DNA from: Peronospora farinosa
Lineage: Eukaryota > Oomycota > Peronosporomycetes > Peronosporales > Peronosporaceae
NCBI GenBank assembly: GCA_947646735.1
Contig: CANTFK010000785.1
Coordinates: 248,001-312,000 of the forward strand
Length of the DNA: 64,000 bases
Direction: 5' to 3'
Shown: one piece after another, positions 42,601 through 54,439 of the stretch
How the letters are laid out: every line of letters begins with the position of its first letter
Numbering within the stretch: position 1 is the stretch's first letter
Translations under genes and position numbers: made by a program
Notes under the pieces: model-generated
What the model saw: only the letters and a program-made list of their open reading frames with translations
What the model was told of the DNA's origin: nothing
Database searches by the model: none

Positions 42601-42939
42601 ATGGTTGATGTAGCTGGTGGAAAAGGAGATGCTGCTAAGGGTGCGAAGATCTTCAAGACCAAATGCGCCCAGTGCCATACTTTAAACGCTGGAGGCGCCC
42701 ACAAGCAAGGCCCTAATCTTCATGGTATGATTAACCGCCAGTCTGGTCAGGCTGAAGGCTACTCGTACTCGGCTGCTAACAAGAACTCAGGCGTTACGTG
42801 GACGGATGCGACTTTGTTCGAGTACCTTTTAGCCCCTAAGAAGTATATTAAGGGCACAAAGATGGTGTTTGCTGGCTTGAAAAAGCCACAGGAGCGTCGC
42901 GATTTGATTGCGTACCTGATGGAGGCAACCAACGAATAA
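42601..42939 (+). CDS. CYC1: Cytochrome c
   Basis: Soluble electron carrier of the mitochondrial intermembrane space. 112 residues from ATG 42601 ([20 protein letters not shown]). The haem site CAQCH is intact, with GPNLHG, the region [14 protein letters not shown], and the axial Met within [14 protein letters not shown]. It ends [14 protein letters not shown]. Length and motifs are normal. The upstream open frame is hydrophobic and not conserved. Confidence 0.97.
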   Translation: MVDVAGGKGDAAKGAKIFKTKCAQCHTLNAGGAHKQGPNLHGMINRQSGQAEGYSYSAANKNSGVTWTDATLFEYLLAPKKYIKGTKMVFAGLKKPQERRDLIAYLMEATNE

Positions 42940-43550
42940 GTTTGTCGAGGAAGACGACGTGGACTGCTGCATTGGAAGCAGACGGTGACATAGGTGTCCA
43001 GAAGCTGTGAAGACTAGCAAGAAGATACTTTTGCATGACTTGATGACGGAGAGAGCTCAATGACATTGCACAGTTACGGAAGCACCTGCTTTGATGCACG
43101 TGGCACCCTAGATAATTTTTAACTGCTGAAAAGAAACGGTTATCTTTGCTTAGTACCACTAATGTCTTGATGCGTGCATGGTGTAATTTGCTGAAGCAAA
43201 GTCTAGAAGCTGCAACAGTAACAAAATGTGACACGTCAGTCACCCACACATACGTGACTGTACCAATACGTAGCAATTGCAAGTGTCTCTTGTCAACGGG
43301 TGAAATTTCATTGTTGCAATATCTGTGTCTATACATTTGTATGGTTGGTAGCACTTTGCTCTGATCGAAACGGACGGTTGAGAAGGATCGGATCGTGAGT
43401 TGTGAACAACCATGTGGTTTAGGTAAGTAACATGTGATGCTGCTGGGACTGTAACATCTAGTTGTGTGGAATTTTAATGCAATGTGAACCGATAAAAGGA
43501 ATCTTGTAGTGTGTGTTTAAGCATTTGTGTAAACGAATGATACTGAGTGC
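42940..43550. other. Gap between convergent cytochrome c and RPF1 genes
   Basis: 611 bp between two stop codons. Open frames here on both strands lack family resemblance. No gene seen. Confidence 0.4.
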
Positions 43551-44613
43551 TTACAGGTGAAATTTCCGGCGCGACGTGTCAAGCTGGTGTTGTTTGTAGA
43601 CCCACTCGTACTCGCCAAACTTGGTGTCAAATGTGCCTTCCTGCAGCCAACGCAGCTTCAACGTAAACCGAGGCCCAATCTCTTGCAGCCGTGCCTTTTT
43701 CTCGTTCTCGAATGTGTAGCGGTGATTTCGTACGAAAATGAAATCGCGCTGGTTGTGGAACGTCACGACCTGGTGACCTTCGAACTCCGGTTGATGCTCA
43801 AACAGTGAGCCCAGAAATCGGCCCACGCGGTGGCCTAGTCGCGTTGAAAAGTTGTTGAGAATCAGCTCGGGTTGATGGTTGGTGCGTCGACCACGCTCCT
43901 TAATGCTAGCCGTTAACTTGACGTTTGACACTTTAAAGAATACTGTTGGACCCTTGGGCAAACGACTGACGAGCATGCTACAAGTCGCAACAAATAAAGC
44001 AAAGTTAGTTAATATGCAGCAGTTACAAACAATTGCAGGAATCATTGTAGCTCTCAGAAATGTACCCATTGCAAATCTTGCTTTTTTCAGAGAGCACGAT
44101 CAAGTGCGTGAATTTCTTGTTACTTGCAAACTGCACAATTTCCTTTATGTCAAAGGTACCTCGTTTGTAGTAAAATGAATTGGGCATCAAGTCCATAAGG
44201 TCTTTTACAAAGTGGTATAGCTCCCCACTTGGAAATGGGCGCGTTGTAATCATAAGCTTGGGCGCTTCTTCATTAGCAAAGATGCTGGCAAACTCGTCAT
44301 CTTGCTCATCAGCATCAATTTCCTCATCACCTGTATGACTGACCATTGTCACCTCTTTCTCACGTGTATTATCAATTGTACGCGGCTCCATCTTGGGTGG
44401 TGCCTCCTCGCCCAACTCCTCGGCCTCGCGTCGACGCTTGAGCTGTGCCGCTTTCTTTGCTTCCTTTTTTTCTTTACGAAACTTTTGCATCACAGCCTGT
44501 CGTTTCATTTTGTTTTTAATATGCGACGGATTACGTCTCTCAAATGCCGGCTCATTAGTGTCGGACTTCTCGTGTCCTTCATTCTTTTTCACTCGTTTCA
44601 TTGGTGGCGTCAT
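43551..44613 (-). CDS. RPF1: Ribosome production factor 1 (RPF1), Brix domain, two exons
   Basis: Nucleolar factor needed for 60S ribosomal subunit assembly. Exons 44613..44066 and 43977..43551 are joined across an 88-nt intron (GG|GTACAT ... TTGTAG|C), giving 324 residues. The N-terminus is basic and Lys-rich ([20 protein letters not shown]). The Brix domain holds [92 protein letters not shown] and [18 protein letters not shown]. It ends [19 protein letters not shown], the family terminus. Confidence 0.96.
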
Positions 44614-44768
44614 ATTTAACTCACGACGTTTTTTTGATAATGTAAAATTTACTGACTGGCGGGAGTGAAGAGTAGTAATTAAACTAGTTTTCACTTTTAT
44701 CATTAATTTAAGGGTTAATTCTTAGATTACGTTCCATTTTAGTCATTCGGTAGATTCAAGTTCTTCAA

Positions 44769-46845
44769 ATGCGTGAGGATCAAGTGGTGAGTGGACTCAA
44801 ATTTCTTCAGCATCCGAATGTTCAGGTGAATGACCTCGTATCTCATTTTTTCTGTTGTATAAAGCTTGACACTGTCGCTTTTTTTCTTTTCTTTGCAGTC
44901 AACGCCGCTATCGGAACGTGTGTCATTCTTGGAAGGAAAAGGCATGAGCAAAGAAGAGATTCAAGAGGCCATTAAACGCCATGAAAATAGCGATACAAGA
45001 GCATTTACAGATCAATCGACGACAATCCAACAACAACAGCAGCAGATGAAGACGACACCCATGATGATGAGGGCTGCAGATACGCCCATGCATCAGATGA
45101 TACATCGTCGAGGACGATATCCTGCCTATGTTCAAGTGCTGTGGACAGTGTCGTCGCTCGTAGGTGCAGCTTCGATCCTCACATTTATATGGAACTATGC
45201 AGTACAATCAGGATACATTCCGTGGCTGGTACGTTACATATTGAAAAAGGAATTGAGGAGCGTCTTGTCTGAGCGGATTACTTCTACAATATTGTAGCGG
45301 CCAATGCCATGTCTGTTAGAAGCAGCCAAGGTACAGGCGGAAAAAGAAAAGGAAGCAAAAAAGGATGATGCACTGCTAGCTGAATTAACAAGTGTCTCAG
45401 CTGCTATTCAGAAGCAAACGGAGGAACTGGCCAAAATGAGTGTGTCGCTGGACGAAAAAGAGCGTGACTTACACAACAAGACGTTGATAAGTGCACAGAT
45501 TTCCAGCTCGCTTGCTCAGCAGGGAAATGCGCAATCAATTGCTGAGTTGAAGGCTGAGATGTCTACGCTCAAGGCTCTTTTGCTTCAAAAAAAGACAGCA
45601 AATGCTAGTGACTCGGATATAATTGACGTGGTGGTGAAGAAAAATAGTGAAGACACGGAGAAGAAAAGGTTTTTGACGACTGGAAGCGAAACTGCCTCGA
45701 CACCAAATAGTGCACCACCTGCCGTGGTCTTACAGACGGTGTCCAAGGCCGAACGCATGCAGAACGCATTAAAAAAGCTACGAACTGAGGTTAGTGAGAA
45801 AATGCTGCTTGTATATTTGCCGTACGATACCTAATATGCCGCTTCTTATGCAGAATTCGCTTGAACAACTCAAGTTGGCAGCGGGTATCCTCAGTATGTA
45901 TGTCAAGAATCTCGTCGAGGTATTGCCACCTATACATTATATAAGTCGTGTATGATGTGGTATTTGACCTCGTGCAATGCTTGCTTTAGAACCCCGATGT
46001 ACCCCGCTATCGTCGCATTGCGCTCGGTAATGCGAACTTTAAGCAAAAGATCGAGCCTCTCAAGGTAATCTTTGTCTTGCACAGTCTAAAAGTACGAGAT
46101 GTCGGTATTGAGCATTTGGTTATCCGTTCTGCAGCATCACGAAGAACTTCTCAAGTCTATTGGGTTTGAGACGTCAGGTTTCAATATGGAGTGGAAATGG
46201 TACACAGCGAGCAAAACGACAGGTGCATTCGATGAGAATATTGCCATCTTGCGTGCGATGCTGAAAGCTCTTCAATCCCTCTCAAGTCCGAATGCTTCTT
46301 CGAATCTATCGCTTGAGGAGATTGCACACACCAGTCTGGAAGATTTTTTCTCTCAGCAGACTAAGAAGAATACCGAAATGTTGACAACCACCACCAAGAC
46401 TAGCACAACTTCGTTTAACAACATCAAAGAGAAGCATTCAGCAACGCAAAGCGGCAGCAGCGCGTCACTGGGTCGTACCTCTACGAGTCTCGACGAGTTC
46501 ATGGCACGATTGGAACAGCAAACCAGCGTTGGCAATATCGCTAATGCTGACATTAGTATGACGAACCCTCTTCCGTCCTCTGCAGCGATTAACGCCAGCG
46601 ATAGCGAAGAGAAGATGCCCGTGTCGGCAAGTAGCTTGATTTCTCCGACTGTGACGGCTGGCGAGCCGTCATATCCAGAGTCATTCAAGGAAGTGATGGA
46701 TCTCATTCAAAAAGGCGAGACGGTGCCGGGTATTTGTGACATCGAAGAAAAATTGTCTGTAGATTCGAGTACATTGTTAAGCGAGCAGATGAAGGTTGAC
46801 GATACTACGACGGTAGTAAAGCCTTGGGGAAAAAGTGACGCATAG
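44769..46845 (+). CDS. PEX14: Peroxisomal import protein PEX14 with C-terminal PUB-like domain, six exons
   Basis: Peroxisome membrane docking factor for PEX5. Exons 44769..44825, 44899..45228, 45298..45789, 45854..45919, 45990..46064, 46135..46845; all introns are GT-AG, phase 0, 64-73 nt; 576 residues. The N-terminal PEX5/PEX19-binding domain is MREDQVVSGLKFLQHPNVQ followed by STPLSERVSFLEGKGMSKEE. A membrane segment (LWTVSSLVGAASILTFIWNY) and a coiled coil follow as usual. Unexpectedly, residues about 285-390 look like a PUB domain: MQNALKKLRTEN, LKLAAGILSMYVKNLVENPD, then VPRYRRIALGNANFKQKIEP, HHEELLKSIGFE and WKWY. PUB domains bind the C-terminal tail of AAA ATPases such as p97. A low-complexity tail with TTSFNN-type segments ends KPWGKSDA. 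Confidence 0.88.
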
Positions 46846-48094
46846 CTTGGAGTAGGCAAAAGGTTCATAGGATACAAAAGAACGTATATGTGTCTTACAA
46901 GTTCATAGGCACGTAATTGCGCAGACATTTCTTGTTCTTAATGATGGAGGACCTCATGTCACCAATATTTGCAAACATTTTCTTGCTAAAATGACATTTC
47001 CTGCAATGTTCTACCAACTCTCGCTCTATTTCAAGTACTGAATTGTATCGACTTTATCCGACGGTGTAAAATAGTAACGTCAATGCAAGAGAATACTATG
47101 ACAATTGCCGTATCTCAAGAGATGATAAATCGTTGTGGTTTCAACGCTACGATTCAGTCGAGCATATCGATGGGGAAAAGCCGCTTGTTTGGGGCCAGTT
47201 TTGTCCTTTGTTTTTGAGGCTGTCGCATGATTTTGCTCAGATACATTACTATTAATCAGCATCCTTATAAAGTCGATATGGTAGAAATCGACTTTTAAGG
47301 GGAAGAACTGCCAAAAATATGTGCAGAACAGTTTCTAATTGTCTTGAGCAGGATAAAGTGAGTTTGTTTTTACAATAGAAAGTCGGAATGGATTGTGGAT
47401 AAAGCCACATACTTGGAATGAAAGCTATGAATGCTTGTTTTCATTCATTTATTTCATGTAAATGTCTTGTATTTCTATTTCATTGTATGCACTAAATTGA
47501 GTTTTATTGTCTTCTGTGTCTCTTGCCAAAAGCTGCGACTGGTGGGCGTCAAGGAAGATTATAGGGATGTTTGTCTTCCTTAACGATATGGCAAGTCTGG
47601 GGCTTTTTCTTCGATACTGAAGCAAATGAGATCTGGTGAAATGAGTTTGAAGAGATGGGATGACTTTGATGAGCATGCGAGTGAGCTCTGGCCTCCGTTG
47701 TATCGGTTCGTGGCTCGATGTTTGTAATACTCGCACACATTTGGTTGCTATCGTTGTGTTGGCTGGCTCATACTATGGCGTTGTACTTGTAGCATGCATG
47801 AGGGACAGTGGTGCGTCATTTACTTGAGGTAGGTGCGTGTATAAATAATTTTTATTGTTGAGCTTTTAACGCTTTTTTACTTTTTCTAAATTGATGGCGG
47901 CATCTCGAGCTTTAGTGCTGCGTTGTTGACAGGGGGTGCTGTCGAGAAAGCGACGAGGGGACGTGTGTAGCCGCAAGCCTGTTGCTGTCTGGCGAACTCA
48001 CCGTGTCGAGCCCCTGGCTCAAAAAGGATTGGCAGCTTGTGAAGAGCCAGTCGAAAGAGGTGCCTCCCACTGCTCACTATCGCGCCGCAGCGTC
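46846..48094. other. Gap between PEX14 and the cyclin gene
   Basis: About 1.25 kb without a recognisable gene. Overlapping short minus-strand frames around 47449-47740 have no family features. The right part is 3' flank of the cyclin gene. Confidence 0.35.
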
Positions 48095-49409
48095 TTACAT
48101 GCAGTACTTCATCTTCTTTCCGGAACAAAACATGTTTTCGGCATCCTTACCGCGTTTGCGCGCAACGACTTTTCCACTGCTCGCCGCTCGCATTGCTGCA
48201 GTGCTTCCCAACAACTTGTCAGCACTTGATCTATCGTTGGCAATAGGGAAACTGTCCAGCAGCAATGCGGGCGCCGCAGGAACCTGCGCGACCTCGCGGA
48301 GGCTTTCCTTACTATCCTTGACATGCAACTTGACGTCGTGGTCAAAGTCGTGGTCAGACGGTGATCGGCCTTGGCTATTACCACACTCCGGAGACGTCAC
48401 GCACGCAGCGGAGTCCATCGGCGAAGATACCATGGGCGACGAGTGTTCTAGCACCACGACGTCCAATTCTACGAACGACGCGGGGCTCTCGACCGGCTTT
48501 GGTGGATGAAACAAATAGACTAACTTCGACAATCCAGCTGCAAGCACGTTCGTTTTGATGTACGGCGCCGTGTAAGCGTTGAGCAAGTAGCGAGCCGCAT
48601 CTAGACAAATGGAGGAGAACAGAGCTTTCTTTAACAATTGCCAGCACCATATACAAGAGAACAATGTTCACAAGCATGGCAATACCTTGCAAGGTATGAA
48701 GAGGAGTCGTCAACGCACTCCACCATGGCTGGCCATTAACAGTACACAAATCCTCTGGCACGTAGCTCTCGTAGAGGCCCGCTAGGTACACTGCACCAGC
48801 TGCCAGTTCCACCGACTCAAGTCGTAAACACGCCACCGTATAGGCACTGTCATTCAAAAAAGACCACGCCACTTGCTTGATCTTGCTGCTCTGGACCTTA
48901 GCCTCCTGTTCACTCAGATGCTGTAGACGCACCACCTTGTCTACCTTCTCGTTAATGTACTTGTACGGATGCGTCAGTGTCAGCTCGTACGTTAAATTGT
49001 GTAAAACTACACCCTCCATCGAGATGATCTTGCTCGCAATAACTTGCGGTTCGTGCTTCTGAATAGCAAACACCTGGTCTTTCTCCACAATTTTGCGTAC
49101 AGCAATGTATTCCTTGGCAACGTAACCAATCTTCTTCGGGCTTTCTTCAGCCTTAGAGCCAAGTAGTACACATGCAGCTGCAACCAAAAACTTGTCGTAG
49201 CGTACAAGTGACTGCCGCATGTAAAAGCGATGAAGGAAATTGTCTGCACTGATCTGAGCAAGCTTCGGCAAGTCCAAAGCCTTTGCCATCTTCTCAATAA
49301 AGTCACAGGCGTTACGACGAAAGATAAGCTCGTCTGCGTACTTCATGCCATCACGTATCGAAGGCGTAGAGCGCATCTCCTGCTCGGTAAAAATCCAATC
49401 GCTCGTCAT
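48095..49409 (-). CDS. Cyclin K/T-type transcriptional cyclin, two exons
   Basis: Partner of a CDK9/12-type kinase that phosphorylates RNA polymerase II. Exons 49409..48686 and 48600..48095 are joined across an 85-nt intron (CAAG|GTATTG ... GTCTAG|AT), giving 409 residues. The start MTSDWIFTEQEMRSTPSIRD matches the family opening. Cyclin box 1 follows (FIEKMAKALDLPKLAQISAD, FLHRFYMRQS, KFLVAAACVLLGSKAEESPK) and box 2 (EGVVLHNLTYELTLTHPYKY, AWSFLNDSAYTVACLRL, LAAGAVYLAGLYESY). The C-terminal extension is Ser/Asp-rich. Whether it is K or T is not resolved. Confidence 0.88.
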
Positions 49410-51952
49410 GTTCTTTCCTGTTTGTGATGTTTTGTGTACAATGAATGGGGTTGTTGTGTATTTTGAAGGCAATTGACTGCAGTATAACAGCCATAGAAAG
49501 AATAACGTCATATACCGCCCCCTTCTTTTTAACTATTTACGGTATGGTTTTTACCTGCAAAAAATGATATCCGTCTTATACGGGAATGCCTAGAACAAGC
49601 TCAGAGGCGATGGTCCGGTGGTGATGAGAGCTGCTGTGAGTGTTGCCGTCGGGCTAGTGAAGTACTACGACTGTCCTGCCTCTACTACTTCGCTGTTTAT
49701 GCTATTCAAGGGGTATCGAGTCACTCAAGTCGCTGTCCTGCTAAAGTAAATGACGGCGTGCGCACTCTCTCTCGAAAAGCGCAATTCTTTTCTTTTCCCT
49801 CAGCTGCCACGCGGCTTTTCTTCGCGTTTTGCCCTAATGAATTGCAAATGAATTGCAAATAAATTGTCAAAGAATTGCAAAACGAGTGGTTAGAACGTCT
49901 CGGAAACTTTATATCTTGTTTTTTGTATCGACTGCAGGAAACGGCTCTTAGGACGGGTGAAATTAACGATAAAATATACATTCAGTATTATTCACCCAGC
50001 CGACATGCCAGAGAACGTTCTAGATTCGGGAGCTGAAAAACGTACGCACTGGCTCTTTACGTGCAATTCTCGTTTACCGTAAACCAAAATTAGTCACTTA
50101 AAGTCACAATTTACTGAAGTAACAATATAGACATGTTTTACGTCAGCTTCGATCAAAGCTTGCCCGTATACTGGATGCAAAATGAGTGTGATACATGCAA
50201 CGCAGACTACAGGGAAACGTAAAGCGACGCAATAAATCAATTATAAACGGCTCAAAAGCGATGTTTGTAGCATAATAAAGCACAATTGCATTGGTCATCC
50301 ATTGTCTTCTCTTGTTGCATAATAATGCATTCAATACGAAATTTTGTCCTCGACGTCAATCAAGAGTGCAATACAGTTTAGTCCTTCCGTGGTGGTGTCA
50401 GACAATAGTTAGCTAAATTCCATGAATTTTCCGCTGCTTTTGTTAGCAAAGCCTGATGTACAACTCCGTGTTTAATTAATTTTTGGAGCGAATACTTGGA
50501 ACATTTAAGTCTCCACAAATTCTACTTCCCAATAATGGCATAAGAGCAACAACGGTCAAGCGACAAAGGCCTTTAAAGAGCCGGCATTTTACCTTGGGTT
50601 TGCGTCCCTCATAACGGGGTCAAGGTTGAAAAAGGAAGGTCTTACCTCCGCTGGGGGGGGGGGGTGCGCGCGTGCAAACCTGACGGGGAGCAATAGGCAC
50701 GAAGTCCCGAGATGTGGGACGTCGACAAACACTCGACAATAAGGTATTGAGAATTTGCTGTCCTTCTCCGTTCCGCCTTGTAGTTACCGACCCGTTCGCC
50801 GAGCACGAATTTCGGTCCCACGAATCGAACTCCCGTAGAACGTGGATTAGTCCATTCTGATTCATGTCCAGGGATGGCCGTCTGGGTAGCCGGTCTGGTA
50901 TCCGGCCTCATTTACAAGGCGCCTCAGGTTGGTCAAACGGTCCCACGTGCTCTTTTGGAGTGCCCCCCGTAAAGCCCGTCGGATTACACCAGCAGAAGGA
51001 GCTAGTGCATAGGAGAACGACGTAGTTATGGCAAAACATCAGGGGATTTCCATTACAAACGACATAATATAAATAATTATAAAGATTTAATAGACACCTT
51101 GATCATCATCATGTCTCCACATTTCACTGCAGTGATGGATACCCATCTGAGTTTTGATAGGGTTATGAGGTCAAGCATGGAAGTCGGCTTGAAAGAAACC
51201 GAAGCCGATAAATATACTTGAAAAATCAGATCGGCGAAGACTGGAAGACCTATGCTGACTTTCAAGTAAAAATGGTAGCAATAGTAAGCGCTGATATATT
51301 TAAAGAATTTTGTGGACAGGGTAATCAATCGAGGCGATGTTTTTGTAAGTGACAGCTTTCGTTAGCTCCAGATGCTGATGCGCCACTGTCAATTGCTTCT
51401 CCGACGAGAGGTTAAGCACAAGCCGATTAAGGCAACGCATGATAGGACCGTCGGAGCTTTCGATTTCTGTAGCAGATTGGCGACAAGATGCCCGCACCAG
51501 AGATGTGAACGATTCTGATGTGTGTAATGACAATAAGAATGAACGACTTGAGCCAACACGATTTGTCGCTTTGTGGCGGCACCTCGACAAATGAAGTTAA
51601 CGTCGGGTGAAGATGCAATTATTAACTTGCTGGTGTATAACCGATGTAGTTGAACTTGCAGTATGTATGAGGGCAATGGTTTACTTTGTGAGACGAAGTT
51701 TGAGTCTTTGAAGTCGCCAATATAGTATAGCGCAGACCCAACACAGTTGGCCGTCCGGAGTACTCACTCCTTTAGCAGCTCGATAAGATTTCAATATCCG
51801 ACGCACTAAAAGGATTGAAACGACTAACGGATCGTTGGCCAATCGTTATGGACCATTATAAAACCAAACCTACGCATTAGTGTCCGGCTTTTGCTCAAGC
51901 AATTTGGATGACGATCACTGTAAAACATGCCGGGCTTCTGGTAAGAATTAAT
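49410..51952. other. Gene-poor region
   Basis: 2.5 kb with no gene I can support. It has short AATTGCAAAT repeats at about 49838-49882, a 12-G run at 50653-50664, and minus-strand frames (50620-50911 and 51300-51676) that may be decayed transposon but match nothing I recognise. Confidence 0.35.
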
Positions 51953-52350
51953 TCGTTAGCGAATATTAGATTGGACAGGTTATCACGACGTTGAGGTTCA
52001 AGTGCAAGACCTGTTACAGGTAAAGAGCGACGACATCTGATTGGCCAGACTGGTGACATGTGGGATAAGGGCTGCCGGATGTCACGTCGGACCATCGCAT
52101 AGTGATGGGTAGACCAGGTGGGACATCACATGGTGATGGGCGGGACCGAGCGTACCGAGAACGACCGCGACGTGGTATAGCTGCAGTAACGCACGGTTTG
52201 CATGTGGTAGTAGAGAAATTAACACCAAACATATTTCCCACTTTCATTATTAAACAATTTGTGCAAACGTGCATTCAACCACCTACAACCAACATAATTG
52301 TCCTTCCTCTCATGTTGCTTGGGTTCAATATCTATAAAAAGAGGTAATTA
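51953..52350 (+). repeat. Probable solo Copia LTR
   Basis: The order of motifs resembles the Copia LTR above read from its U3 end: a TTGGACAGGT-like start, CACGACGTTGAGGTTCAAGT, CTGTTACAGGTAAAG, CTGATTGGCCAGACT, then a transcribed-like end with CTATAAAAAG. Sequence identity is partial, so it would be another subfamily. Ends are approximate. Confidence 0.4.
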
Positions 52351-52675
52351 CAACTATAGTTAAGCACATGTGTGAAATTCTCTGGACAGCTAGAGGTTAT
52401 AAGCATTAAGCTCATTCAGGCAGTCTATATGAATCGAGTCGATTCAATTATCTATGGTAAATTTATTGGTTACGGCAGTCTGCATCCTACTTCTATGATG
52501 GGAAGCATTTATCGTAGCATTTACCGCCTAGTTTTTGGTGATCGAAAAAATGCTCAATGAAATTTAATTAACTGTACACATTGAGCAGCGTTTCTCCATG
52601 TAATAAAGCTTGAGTGGGTCTCATTATCACTGCAACTGACTATCTCACTAATAAAGAGCGACATCCCTGCAGTAT

Positions 52676-53019
52676 TGTAACGAGCTAAAAGTTACTCGGT
52701 TCGTATCGAATACTAACGGGCAGGCCTAAAAGGGTACGAGGTACCTTAGGACTGCTATTTGGGTATGGCACATTCATGTGGCCTACCCTTGTGAATGTAA
52801 TGTCCATGGATGGATTCACATTCACCGGGGATGACGCCAGTTGGGACTGGGCGTCATGGTGACGCTTCAGACAAACGTCATCAGCGAGCTTAATAATATA
52901 TTTTACGCTCGCACGTAAGGATACGATGTTAAAGAGACGCGTATCTAATCTTTTTTATTTCACCAATCAGTAGTTTGATTTATATTTAGTTAATTTTTAT
53001 ATAATCTAAGTCAGTCTTG
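52676..53019 (+). repeat. Element C 5' LTR, left part
   Basis: Starts TGTAACGAGC; includes the first LINE target-site copy TAAGTCAGTCTTG at 53007-53019. Continues at 56169. Confidence 0.85.
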
Positions 53020-53139
53020 GCATCCGTCAGTCTTTGACGGGTCTCTCCCTCAACTCACTTCTCTCTAATTTCTCTCACCCCCAGCCGCCAGCCAAGCCGC
53101 CACGACGCACGCAGCCACGCACGAAGCATTCTCGCCATC

Positions 53140-53900
53140 TTCGCTTAGGTAAGTTTAATGTCCAGTCCATTGGTTCCCAGCGTAAGCAGCATGAGACCCT
53201 TCCACGAGACCTGTCGACGTACAAAATCGACGTCTTAGGGATCTAAGAAACTCGTATTGCTTTCCAAAGTGAGCAAAAGACCGGTACGTATCATCTCCTG
53301 ACACTCCCATGCTCCAAACGTGCATAGAATTGGTTTTGCGATTGCTCCCCATTTACGCAGGTTTCTTTACCGATACTGGGCCCAATCTGACTGAGTTTTA
53401 GTTCTCCAACTACGTCTACCTAAGGCTCAACGAGTGAACATTGTCAACGTATATGCATCCCATAGCGGATATCCTGTTAAAGCAGTTGACAGCTTTTACG
53501 TTGACCTGACCACAGCGCTCTCTCGGCTCCCCCAACGCGACACGACATAAATTCTTGGTGACTTTAACGCAAAATTTGGATAACGTCGCGAACATGAATC
53601 ATTTCTTGGGCAATGGGGCCGTGGTCGACGGAATCGCAACGGCCACATTTCGCCTCTTTCTGTGACGCTAACGAGTTTTTCATTACCAACACAGCTTTCA
53701 GAAAACGCGCGCGCAACATCACGACATGGACACTCCGACTCAAAACCCACTGCATCTTTGGGACAAAAATGCCTACATTATCTGCAGCCAACGGACAAAG
53801 ACATTATGCAGCAACGCGCAATTCTCACACCGTCGGATCACAAGCTTGTCACGCTCGACTTCGATCTCAGCGCTCTACGCGGACTACGCCGACGTCAAGA
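53140..53900 (+). pseudogene. LINE endonuclease remnant
   Basis: Motifs of APE-type endonuclease occur in changing frames: FNVQSIGSQRKQHETL, YKIDVLGI followed by a stop then ETRI, LGDFNAKFG, and LTPSDHKLVTLDFDLS. The catalytic Glu, Asp-Asn and Asp-His positions are recognisable but interrupted. Confidence 0.75.
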
Positions 53901-54439
53901 ACAAGTGCGATCTAGCGACGCTGAAACGCGCTTAGCGACACATCTCCTCGTCCGCGACAGCAAGTATCGCACCCTGTATCGACAACTTCTTGCGTACAAC
54001 CTTGCTGATTTACCGCATCAACGGACAACCTCGGACCAACGCTGGACAAGTATACTTTACTCTGCGCTAGAGGCTGAGGTAGACTCAGTTGGCTACATGC
54101 CGCTCGTCAGGTATACTAAAGAGGTGGAACCCGAGCTTTCCCGCCTCTCGTACGAACAACGTCAACTTCGGCAGCTCATCTACAATGACCATAGGCAATA
54201 CGTCAAGGCTTACGTCTCAGACGAAATCGACTTCTTCACCGGATTCGAGATCGCAGCAAAGCTCTCGCTAGAGCTTTCATCGACGAGAAACTCACCACTA
54301 TCGAACAGTCAAGCCATTCGGCTCAAATGTTCGAAGCCACGCGAGCCCTTTTTCGACGGCGCTCACCATTAACCTCGTTGTGTAACCCCACAGGTAGATA
54401 CATTCTCAGTTGCGAAGAAGCAGGTACGAAGATCAAGCA

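Noticed and set aside
47449..47740. Overlapping minus-strand frames in the PEX14-cyclin gap
   Set aside because: Two overlapping frames of similar length with no recognisable domain; likely chance.
50620..50911. Minus-strand frames near the G-run
   Set aside because: Could be decayed transposon, but no motif could be named; not called as a gene.
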